In this document: one piece after another, positions 40,480 to 49,277 of the stretch
Numbering within the stretch: position 1 is the first letter of the stretch
How the letters are laid out: each line of letters starts with the position of its first letter
Assembly: GCA_025558095.1 (NCBI GenBank)
Contig: JAIVFI010000009.1
Location: 620,001-684,000 of the forward strand
Source: Hyaloraphidium curvatum
Taxonomy: Eukaryota > Monoblepharomycota > Hyaloraphidiomycetes > Hyaloraphidiales > Hyaloraphidiaceae
Direction: 5' to 3'
DNA length: 64,000 nucleotides
Translations under genes and position numbers: made by a program
Notes under the pieces: model-generated
The model's input: the letters and a program-made list of their open reading frames with translations, nothing else
Databases searched by the model: none
What the model was told of the DNA's origin: nothing

Positions 40480-40888
40480 GTCTGAACGTGCGAGCTCGGA
40501 ACGAATGTGTGCGTTCCCTGACTGCGGCAGGGCGAAGTGCCTGTTGACCAAAGCTAGGGCACCTAAGGTGGGAGACAATCAGAAACCAGGGTTTACGCTG
40601 TGGCAACTCCGGCGGCGAAACGGAGGGTGCCGCACTGGTCGACCCATTAAAACTGCATAGAAAGACTCAAGGCCTTCCCGAATAGTTCAGCATAAGCATC
40701 GGAATCAGCCCTGAAGAGGGAAAACGGCATCGGTGCAAACGGAAGTCAAGGGGCTCGACTTCCGGTCTCCAAGGAGTCTAATGTTGCGCAACGCCCAGTT
40801 GTCTCCCAACCCCGGCCGTTCGCAAAGCCGCTCAGCTACCGAAGGCATCGGAAACGAACTGCTTTGTCGACCGAGGGCTACTCTAGCC
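40480..40888. promoter_or_regulatory. Divergent promoter between two ABCG transporter genes
   Basis: The 409-bp gap separates two head-to-head transporter genes and holds no convincing ORF. It is less G+C-rich than the coding flanks around 40610-40720. Both genes probably share regulation; no motif is named. Confidence 0.45.
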
Positions 40889-43751
40889 ATGTCGGGAGCA
40901 CCCGAGACCGTCGCAATGCAGACCGTCGTGGCCGACGCCGCCGCCCTGGTGCCGGACGCGGCCGCCACGCCTGCCGAGCAGAAGGTCGCCACAGGCCAGG
41001 CGTCCATCGCCCTGCCCAAGGCTGGCGACAAGATCGCGAGGCTGGCTTCCTGGTGAGTTCCAGCTGCCGCATACGGCACGCTCCTTTGACCCGCGACTGC
41101 AGGGCCGTGACGGACCCGAACCAGCTCAACCCCGCCTTCTTCTCGTTCAAGGACATCTCATGCGTGCTCAAGTCGGACGGCAAGCCCAAGGTCCTGCTCG
41201 ACATGGTCTCGGGCTACTGCAAGGTGCGCCTCGCTGCGCCGGTGCCGCAACTCGCCTGACCGTTCCCCGCCGCAGCCCGGCGAGACGCTCGCCATCATGG
41301 GCCCCTCGGGCGCCGGCAAGTCGACGCTGCTCGACATTCTGGCCTTCCGCAAGACCACCGGCAAGTGGACGCAGGACATCCGCCTCAACGGCGCCCTGCT
41401 CTCCAAGCGCACCTTCGTCAAGGAGTCCGGCTACGTCACCTCGGACGACCTGCTCACGCCCGAGCTCACCTGCAAGGAGATGCTCCAGTTCGGCGCCGCG
41501 CTGCGGCTGCCGCCCAACTGGACCACCGCGCAGCGCGAGCAGCGCATCTCCGACGTGCTCGAGGTCATGCGCCTCGGGTACTGCTCGGATCGGCGCATCG
41601 GCGGCGCCCTCCAGCGCGGCCTCTCCACCGGCGAGCGCAAGCGCCTCAACGTCGCCATGGAGCTGCTCCCCGTCGCCTCGGTGCTCTTCCTCGACGAGCC
41701 CACGACCGGCCTCGACTCCAACACCGGCCGCGAGATCATCGCCAACGTCGTCGAGGTCACGCGCCTGCGTATGCTGGCCTGTGTCGCCACCATCCACCAG
41801 CCGTCCTACACCATCCTTGCCCAGTTCGACTACCTGCTCATGCTCGCCAAGGGCAAGCTCTGCTACTACGGTCGCGTCGTCGACGCCATCCTGTACTTCG
41901 AGTCCCTCGGCATCCCCGTCGCCGGCAACCCCGGTGAGTTCTGGCGGGCGGGCCGCGGCGGATCACTCTGACGATCGTCGCGTTCCAGCCGAGATCTACG
42001 CCGACGCCCTCGCGGCCCAGCCCGACCGCCTTATCGAGGCCTGGGAGGGTTCGGCCGAGAGGACCATCCTCTCCAAGAAGGTCGAGGCCATCCACTCGGG
42101 CCAAGGCTCCATCAACGACGTCGTGTCCAAGGCCGACCAGATGCCGACACTCGCCGACAAGCTCGGATTCTACCAGGTGGCGCCCGTCTGGCAGCAGTTC
42201 TTCCAGCTCCTCAAGCGCCAGGTGCTTGTCTACGCCCGCAACCCCGTCATGTCGACCTCGCGCATCATCTCGGCCATTATCGTCGCGCTCTTCTTCGGCG
42301 GCGCCTTTTTCAACCTGCCCCGCACGCTCACCGGCATGATATCGCGCATGAACGAGATCTTTGCCTACGCGGTCATGATTCCCGGATGGGGCTCTTCTGT
42401 AATCGCGTACTGGGTCGAGAAGCGCAAGGCCTACTACCACGAGGAAGCCGCAGGGTACTACCACCGATTCGGTCACCTGCTTGTCATGTTTTGGGTCGAG
42501 TTTATCTTTTTGGCTTGCATTATGCTCGTCCAGGTAGGTTGGGATACCGGCCGCTTTCGCGAGCGATCTGACCTCGGTGGTCACGGTCTCCAGGGAGCCA
42601 TCATGTTCACCATGTCCGGGTGGATCCAGCGCAACGTGGGCATGTACCTAGGCTTTGGCGTCGCCGTCACCTTTGGCTCGACCGGGATGAATCTGCTCTG
42701 CGCTTACTGTTCGTTTCTCGCGCGCGGTCGTCGGTGCGCGGACCTCTAACGTCACACCATCACAGGCGCCGCCTCGATCCCCTACGCCAACGCGGCCTTC
42801 ACACTCAACTTCTTCTACAGTCTTGCTCTTAGCTCGGTCTGCATCGACGGCCTCTCGCTCGCTCGCTCGTGGCTCACACCCGTTCCACCTACATCAGATC
42901 TACTGCACGGACGCCTTCCTCTTCCCGCGCTCGCCTTCGGCCCGCGAGTTCTGGTCGTGGTTCTCGTACGCCCGCAGCTTCATTGTTCCCGTTGTGCGGC
43001 ACGAGGCCCTCGACGAACCCCTCTCGTGCACCCAGACCGATGACCCGCAGACCAGCCTCATCAAGCCCATCGACTTGGGGGGCACCGCTCTCACGGGGTA
43101 CTACGGCGCGGCCAAGAATCTCACGGCCCAAGCAGCAGCTGCCAACCCCACCATCGTGCAAACGCTCAACTCATTCGGGTCCTTCCCGCAGGCCACGGCG
43201 GAGCAAAACGCAACCATAAACAGCTTTTGGAACTCCGGGACGACGCTCAAGAATGCGCAGACATCGCTCGCCACCGCTCAGGCAGCCAATAACCCCACCG
43301 ACGTGATCTCGAACCTGCAGAGCATCGTCGCCGCAGCGACGGCCGTCTTTGCCGCCGCCGCCAACATCCCCGCCAGCAACACGGCCGCGATCCAACAGGC
43401 GCTCAACCAGACGGTGACGGCCAAGAGCATCATGAACATGGCCACCGTGCTCGTCGAAAACCCGCTGCCCGGCTTCACGCCGTGCGTCTTTGACACCGGG
43501 GAGGGGTTCCTCGACGCCATCAGTGGCCTCGAGTGGTACGTCCGTAACTCGTCGGGTGCCATTGTCGGTCCCGGGAAGGACAACTTTGCCGCGACCTCCG
43601 ATGGGTTCTACGTGGTGAGTTGGGACAGGCGTCGGCGTAGGTTCGGAGCTCACGCTGTTCTCGTCATTAGGCCGTGGCGTTCATTACGGGCACGGGCTGG
43701 TTTATCCTGGCGTACTTGTGCCTCTGGTTCTGCAACTTCAGGCAGAAGTAG
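40889..43751 (+). CDS. ABCG (White-type) half-transporter B with large extracellular insert
   Basis: Eight exons (40889-41052, 41103-41223, 41276-41933, 41989-42533, 42594-42708, 42766-42836, 42898-43614, 43671-43751; introns 50-61 nt) give 823 aa. It shows Walker A GPSGAGKSTLLDIL, signature RGLSTGERKRLNVAMEL, Walker B LFLDEPTTGLD and ATIHQPSYTILAQFD, followed by helices such as RIISAIIVALFFGGAFF and a last helix VAFITGTGWFILAYLCLWF. Before the last helix lies an extracellular loop of about 210 residues, Ala/Asn/Thr-rich and with several N-x-S/T sequons, much longer than in ordinary ABCGs. It should pair with itself or with gene A to export hydrophobic compounds. Intron 6 has a weak GTCTGC donor but restores frame. 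Confidence 0.87.
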
Positions 43752-43839
43752 GCCGGGGGACGACGAGGGCGCTGCGATTGGATAGGACGACAGAGATAGG
43801 TCTTTGCATTGCACGAGCTACAATAGGAAAGCCGTTGGA

Positions 43840-44735
43840 ATCGCTGATGACTGTGGATGATCTTCCTGTCCATGCATTGGATGCGGAGGAGGAAGAAGGC
43901 GGAGCTGGGCGGCGGGTTGATTGTCGGCGCGCAGGTTCAAGAAGTGCTGTGACACGCGCGTCTCCCACATCTCCTCCGTGATCGGGACCCGCACCGGAAG
44001 GTCCCGAGCCGGTCGTAGACCGCCTTTGCTTTTGGCTCCATGCACCCTGCCGACAGGTCGAAGTCGGAATCGATGTTGACTTGCCGGATGCGGTCGCGCG
44101 ACCTCAGGGCGGCAGGTAGTCGAGCTGCCAGCACAGCGAGGCGGCTTCGGGGTCGCCGAAGGAGAGATCGAGCACCTGTGCGGCGCGGGGCACGCTTCGA
44201 ACACGAAATCGCGGTTGTACTTCTGCACGTCGACGTCCATCATGTGGCGGCACTGGGCCCAGAGTTCTTCCGTCGGTTGGTCGCTCCCGCCGGGCGCGGC
44301 TTCCCTGGCCTGGATCGTCAGAGCAATGGTGAGAACTGAAAGTCTTCCTTCTCGAGCTTAGAGGCCTGGAGCAGAAAACTTCGCAAAGAAACCTCGTCGC
44401 CGACCAGCTGCAGCTTTTGCGCGTTGCGGAGGAAGGGCGAAGTTGCGACTCCGACGAAGCTCCCCGCGCTCTGGTCCAGGACGAGCTCGAGCACCTCCGT
44501 CGGCCCGGCTTCCACGCTCTTGGCGTTCACATAGCGCAGAACGGCGTCGACGCTGCGCGGCGTGGCACGGATCCGGCGCGCGATCTCGCGGCTGGCCAGC
44601 ACCGCCGCTGACTTCGACGCGCGCGCACGAACGCCGTCAGCGTGCCCGCATGTCCGCGAGACGCCAGGAGCGACATGATCTGGAGCAGGATCTCCGGCGG
44701 GCGGCGGGGCTTTGTTGGACTGTGTGTTCGCACGA
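43840..44735 (-). pseudogene. F-box-like gene broken by several frameshifts
   Basis: Coding-like segments switch frame repeatedly on the minus strand. An F-box-like start (RRPPEILLQIMSLLASRG) runs into SREIARRIRATPRSVDAVLR, but only after loss of one CG from a CG run at about 44624-44631. The frame then passes through GPTEVLELVLDQS and VGDEVSLRSFLLQ and stops at 44318. Further fragments follow in other frames: QVLDLSFGDPEAASLCWQLD, RIRQVNIDSDFDLSAGC and PITEEMWETRVSQHFLN. No splice pattern restores all of them, so decay is the simplest reading. A related short ORF lies at 51943-52377. It sits just past the 3' end of ABCG gene B. Confidence 0.55.
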
Positions 44736-44979
44736 CGGGTTGTCGGGTGACTCCGACGCCCGCCTCGGAACAATCGCTTTCAACCTCGCGGGATGAATTT
44801 AAGGATTGATTAAAGTGACAACAAACCCACTCGACTGTAAGGCGGTTTCCGATTCCCTCTCGCCCGTCCGAGAGGTCCGATCGCTGACGCTACCGACTCG
44901 TCCGACTCGGTGGCAAATTCGCGAGCGAACAACGAACTTCACATCGCGCCCGTTTCGCCCCCATTCCCCTCATAACGCG

Positions 44980-46046
44980 ATGAAGATTGAACCCGGCTCG
45001 TGGCTCGTCGTGACGGGCGGTTCGTCTGGCCTCGGTGCCGCGACCGTGCGCGCCCTCGTCGCGAAAGGTGCCAAAGTTCTTCTTATGGACTTGAAGGAGA
45101 ACCACGACCTCGTCAAGGAGCTGGGCGAGGACAAGGCGTTCTCGGCCGGCCCGGTGGACGTCGCGAACGAGGGGCAGGTTGGTTCCTCGACCCGCAAAGG
45201 CGCGGGAGACGCGCTGATTCCCCAGCAGGTCGCGGCGTCGCTCGCGCAGGGCGTGCAGAAGTTCGGCACACAGCTCATCGGCGCCATCAACTGCGCGGGC
45301 ATCGGCAGCGCGCAGAAGCTCGTCGACCGCGAGGGCAAGCCCGCGTCGCTCTCCTACTTTGAGTTCGTCGTCCGGGGTTGGTTACCGGCCTCGCAACTTC
45401 CTGGCGCCGGGCCTTACGACATCTCTCTCGCTAGTCAACCTTACGGGGTCGTTCAACGTCGACCGCCTCGTCGCCGCCCAGATGGTCAAGGGCACCAAGC
45501 CCAACGCCGACGGGGAGCGCGGCGTGCTGGTCCACACAGCGTCCGGCGCCGCCTTCGAGGGCCAGGCGGGGCAGAGCGCCTACTCGGCCGCCAAGAGCGG
45601 TCTCGTCGGCATGGTGGGCTTCCCCATGTGGCGTTCTCTATTGAGTTGGCGGATATCTGATCGTCGGCATGGTCGCAGATGATTCCTTTGGCCCGCGACC
45701 TGGCGCCCGTCGGCATCCGGGTTGTCACCATCGCCCCCGGCCTCTTTGAGACGGTGAGGTTCACCGTACGCACCCAAGGAACCGTTCCTGAACCTCCATT
45801 CTTGCAGCCCCTCATGTCCGGCGCCCCCGACAAGCTCAAGGACAGCCTCCTCCGCACGACCGAGTTCCCCAAGCGCATGGGTGTCCCCGACGAGTTTGCC
45901 CACATGGCCGTGGCCTGCGTCGAGAACGCGATGCTGAACGGGACCACGATTCGGCTGGACGGCGCGCTGCGGTTGGGCAAGATCGTGGGTGCCAGACGGC
46001 GAGATTGCGATGGGGAGGCACTAATTTTTGTGCCCGACGACAGTAA
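44980..46046 (+). CDS. HSD10-type 3-hydroxyacyl-CoA / 17beta-hydroxysteroid dehydrogenase (SDR)
   Basis: Six exons (44980-45177, 45229-45376, 45435-45613, 45679-45753, 45808-45984, 46044-46046) give 259 aa, matching human HSD17B10 (261). NAD-binding [25 protein letters not shown], the joined [20 protein letters not shown], the active Ser in [11 protein letters not shown]-x3-K in [33 protein letters not shown] and the end [12 protein letters not shown] all fit. HSD10 oxidises 3-hydroxyacyl-CoAs and steroids in mitochondria and is also an RNase P subunit in animals; no clear presequence is seen here. Intron 4 (54 nt) is in frame without a stop, so retention would add 18 residues. The last exon is only the TAA. 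Intron 1 has a CAGCAG acceptor that allows one extra Gln. Confidence 0.9.
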
Positions 46047-46274
46047 TCTGGCTTTGTCGCCAGAAGAGAGCAGGGGGCATGAGTTGGACGGGACGAGACG
46101 GGCGATCGTGGACCGTGTCGAAATGACCGAACAAGCTTTCCCGTCTCGATTCCCCGTAGAAACCTTCGTCGCCATTGACGCTGCATCTCTCTGCCCCTTT
46201 TTGTTCGTCCCTTGCGAGGAGTCTTGGGACACGAGTCCCACACCCGCGTCGCGCAACTTCAACCCCCTCCAAAT

Positions 46275-47226
46275 GTCATATGGGATCAGGCCATGGCTCG
46301 CGGCGCGGCTCACGAGTGAGCTGGCGGCGCTCTCTGAACTCCTGCTCGCCGCGGAGCCCGACGCGGTGCGGCCCGACGGCACGGCGTGCTCCGCGGTCTT
46401 CCGGGGCCGGCGCGTTCAGATTGCGCGCTTCAAGAGCGTGGGGCCCGACGGAGCCGTGGTCATCGTGTCGGACAAGAAAGCGTACGTCGAGGCGGAGGTC
46501 CCGAAGTGCTGCATCGAGGCCGTGGAGAGGTGGGCAGGATTCCTTGCCAGACAACGCGTGCCATTCTCAACCTTCCCTCGAAACAGAATTTCGCAGCAGC
46601 GATTCACCCTCGCCCGCGGCTCGGTCGTCGCCATCCCGAAGCTACGCCTCCTTGTCCCGCCGGACGGCTTGCTCCGCGTAGAGGTACTCGAAATCAACTG
46701 GATGGGCGGCAACCTCAACGGACTCTTTGGCGAACCCGCTTGGGTCGGCTCTGACCGCAGGCTCGCAGCTGCGGCGGACAGCGTGAAAGCGCTGGCGTGG
46801 AGGACCTCGCAGGTGGCGTCCTGGGGCGCCGTCAAGGGCAAGAGGGAGGGGACCAAATCCGAGGAGGCCCGGCATCCGGGCTGGGGATCCTACGTCTTCC
46901 CCAATTCCCCTCCCAAACCTTCACCGGCGGACGAAAAGCGGCTCGAGGACCTGGAAAGCTGGGGCAAGAACTGGCGACGAGCCGTGCCGGACAGGACGGA
47001 TCCGCGAAGCATGACAGCTCCGACGCGGCAGCCAAAAGCCGTTCCGTCTCCTGCACCCCCGCCGGCGCCAGATCTGTCAAGCGACTATGGGGGGTTGGAC
47101 ATCGACGACGGCGCGGAGCTGGAGCGGCTGTTTTCATTGGTGGACGGCGCGGGCGAGTCGCATCAGTGGAGCTTCGGCCGAACGAAGAACGTGGTAGGGC
47201 ATCAATCTCCCAGAAGTTCTTGTTGA
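46275..47226 (+). CDS. OB-fold protein resembling shelterin TPP1/Tpz1 (candidate)
   Basis: The 316-aa protein begins GIRPWLAARLTSELAALSEL, as TPP1/Tpz1/Est3 OB domains begin with RPWI. It continues with a strand VQIARFKSV, DGAVVIVSDKKAYVEAEVP (compare the VSDG...V..L region of TPP1), SQQRFTLARGSVVAIPKLRLL and LLRVEVLEI. TPP1 proteins recruit telomerase and link POT1 to double-strand telomere binders. The C-terminal ~120 residues are Pro/Lys-rich and end in an acidic short helix (GAELERLFSLVDGA), which could bind a partner. The start follows the stop of the HSD10 gene by 228 bp; the same frame is open through both, but splicing ends the first gene. A 39-nt in-frame GT...CAG stretch at 46558-46596 might be an intron. 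Confidence 0.45.
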
Positions 47227-47367
47227 TGATCAATTAGATGCTCTTTCAGTCTAGCTTTTGATAGAGTTGCGGCATTTGCAGTGCACGGCCGACTTCGTCG
47301 CCACATCATCGTTCGAGGCGAGGCATCACTCCACCACTCTCCCACCCGACCAACCATCGAGCCCGCC

Positions 47368-48232
47368 ATGCCCGCAGCGCCCTCCCGCCCCCTCCCCGAC
47401 GACGACAACGCCACCGTCATCCTGACCGGCGACGCGTTCGGCCAGCCCACGCTGTACCATCCCTTCCGCGCAGGCTACGTTCGCAAGTTCATCAAGGCCA
47501 TGGCGGAGCAGAGAGCGCATGCGCTGGCACACGTCCGGGTGGAGTACAGCACGGATGCTGAGGCCCAGGAAGAGGTCGCGAGGCAGGCTCGGAACCAAGT
47601 CGCGAGCGACGAGAAGGAGCTGCAGGCGGCCAACGTGTCTGAGGCTTTCCACACCAGTGGGTGGCACGTTTCGGGTCAACCCCACGTGACCATCCGTGCC
47701 CACCGCCACTCAGGTCGCGAGCGCTTCCACTACCTCATCGAGATCCTGCTCAACCTCCACGTCGCCAGGCACATCTTCTTCGGCGAACCCCTCGCCTGGC
47801 TCACCCAAGCCGAGCTCGAAGAAGCCCACAAGGGGCGCCCCATTTTCCAGCAGCGGAACCCCGGCAACCGCATCCCTCCGGGCGCGCTGACGATCCGCAT
47901 GGCGGACGGAAGCTCCAACGTCTTGATCCCCCCCAAGGGCTCACTCCGTGATCGCCGAGGTCAGCATGCGGGACGGGACTCGGGTCTTTCTGGCCGTGTG
48001 GCCGGACGGAAGGTCTGAGGTGGTGGTGGCGACGGGGCCGGTGGATTCGTCGGAGCTGGTGGAGCTGGTGAAGAGCGCGGCACCGGGGAGGCCGTTCGCG
48101 GCGGTAGTGCCCGAGGCGGATGGGAGCATGTCCTGGAGGGGCTCTAAGTGCTCTTCGTCGGACGGAAGGTCGTGCAAGTCTAGAGGATCTTTTTCCTGGC
48201 GTCAGGTGCTGTCCAACAGTCTTCTTCAATGA
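47368..48232 (+). pseudogene. Unrecognised tandem-family protein, copy 1 (frameshifted)
   Basis: Exons 47368-47656 and 47714 onward join over a 57-nt GTGGGT...CAG intron, at the same place as in copy 2 (48448-49209). The protein aligns with copy 2 throughout: RPLPDDDNATVILTGDAFGQ, LQAANVSEAFH, HIFFGEPLAWLTQAELEEAH, LTIRMADGSSNVLIPPK. The frame then breaks by one base at about 47945-47947. Only the shifted frame continues the match (DGTRVFLAVWPDGRSEVVVATGPV) and runs to 48232. The change could be a real mutation or an error. No known domain is recognised. The intron is in frame, so unspliced RNA would also be open. Confidence 0.6.
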
Positions 48233-48447
48233 TGACCGATCGCAAGCGAGGCGGAAGTGCGGCTCCGGCCGGCATACAACTTAAAAGATCCCACGTTCGT
48301 CCGTACAGGAACAAACTATAGAAGAGAGAAGACCCTTCAGCTGCTAGTATTGCGCTGCGTTTCAGTTGTAGCTGAAAAGATGGTGCTCGGAAGCATTTGA
48401 TCGATCGCATTTCGACGCTTCACCTGCTTTTCTTCACCGCCCGAACG

Positions 48448-49209
48448 ATGCTCTCCCGCCCGCTTCCCGAGGACGACGACGCCCTCATCTGCCTCAGCGG
48501 CGAAGCTTTCGGACAGGACAAGCTCGTGGGGACCTTCCGCGCCGGCGCCGTCCGCCGCCTCGCGGACGAGTACTTATCTGAAAAATGGGAGAATCTGGCG
48601 AGCCTCGTCGAGGAACTCGGCAGCCCGGGACCCGAGGTGGAGGGGACGTTCAGGAAGGACGCGAGACGGAGGCTCAGGAAGGAGGAGGCGAGCCTGCGGG
48701 CGGCCAATGTCTCGGAGGCTTTCCACCGTGGTGCGTCCGGGAATCGGCCGCCCGGGCCGCCGTCTGACGCGACCAAATCAGGACCTGGGCATTTTGACGA
48801 GCTACTCAACCAACTGCTGATCCTCCACGCGGCGCACAACGGGTTCTTCGGCGTGCCAATCCCGTGGCTCACGCTAGAGGAACACCAGGCCGCGCACCGA
48901 GGCGCCAAGCTCGCCGAAGGCGTTCCCGGCGTCCCTCCTCCTCCGGGCTCCATCACCTTGCACATGCCCGACGGAAGCAGCAAGATCCTCACGCCCCCGA
49001 AAAACGCGGTCCTGGTGCACGCGGACATGCGTCACGGCAAGGTGTTCGGGGCCGTGTGGGCGAACGGGAGGACGGAGGTGCTGGCAGCCATGGGGCCGGT
49101 GGAAACGTCGGAGGACTTGATCGGGATGATCAAGCTCGCGGTGCAGGGCCAGAAGTTCATGGCGGTGACGCCCCAGGAGGACGGGACCACGGCCGTCTCG
49201 GAAACATGA
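48448..49209 (+). CDS. Unrecognised tandem-family protein, copy 2 (intact)
   Basis: Exons 48448-48730 and 48782-49209 (51-nt GTGCGT...CAG intron, phase 1) give 236 aa. It begins RPLPEDDDALICLSGEAFGQ, followed by a charged helical stretch (LRKEEASLRAANVSEAFH), HNGFFGVPIPWLTLEEHQAAH, and a C-terminal beta-rich part with ITLHMPDGSSKIL and GKVFGAVWANGRTEVLAAMG. No signal peptide or membrane helix is seen. The early part (strand then 'FRAGAVRRLADEYL') recalls a BTB-like opening but is not convincing. It lies 215 bp after copy 1, so the two arose by tandem duplication. Function is unknown. Confidence 0.62.
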   Translation: MLSRPLPEDDDALICLSGEAFGQDKLVGTFRAGAVRRLADEYLSEKWENLASLVEELGSPGPEVEGTFRKDARRRLRKEEASLRAANVSEAFHRGASGNRPPGPPSDATKSGPGHFDELLNQLLILHAAHNGFFGVPIPWLTLEEHQAAHRGAKLAEGVPGVPPPPGSITLHMPDGSSKILTPPKNAVLVHADMRHGKVFGAVWANGRTEVLAAMGPVETSEDLIGMIKLAVQGQKFMAVTPQEDGTTAVSET

Positions 49210-49277
49210 ACGAACGATGACTCAGCGCGCAACAGCGCAAATGAATGGAATGCATCATGAAAATGCCCACCTTGCCG

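Noticed and set aside
45679-47226. A single 515-aa HSD10-OB fusion protein
   Set aside because: A good donor, branch-like site and acceptor (45985-46043) end the first protein exactly at the HSD10 consensus length, so two genes are more likely.
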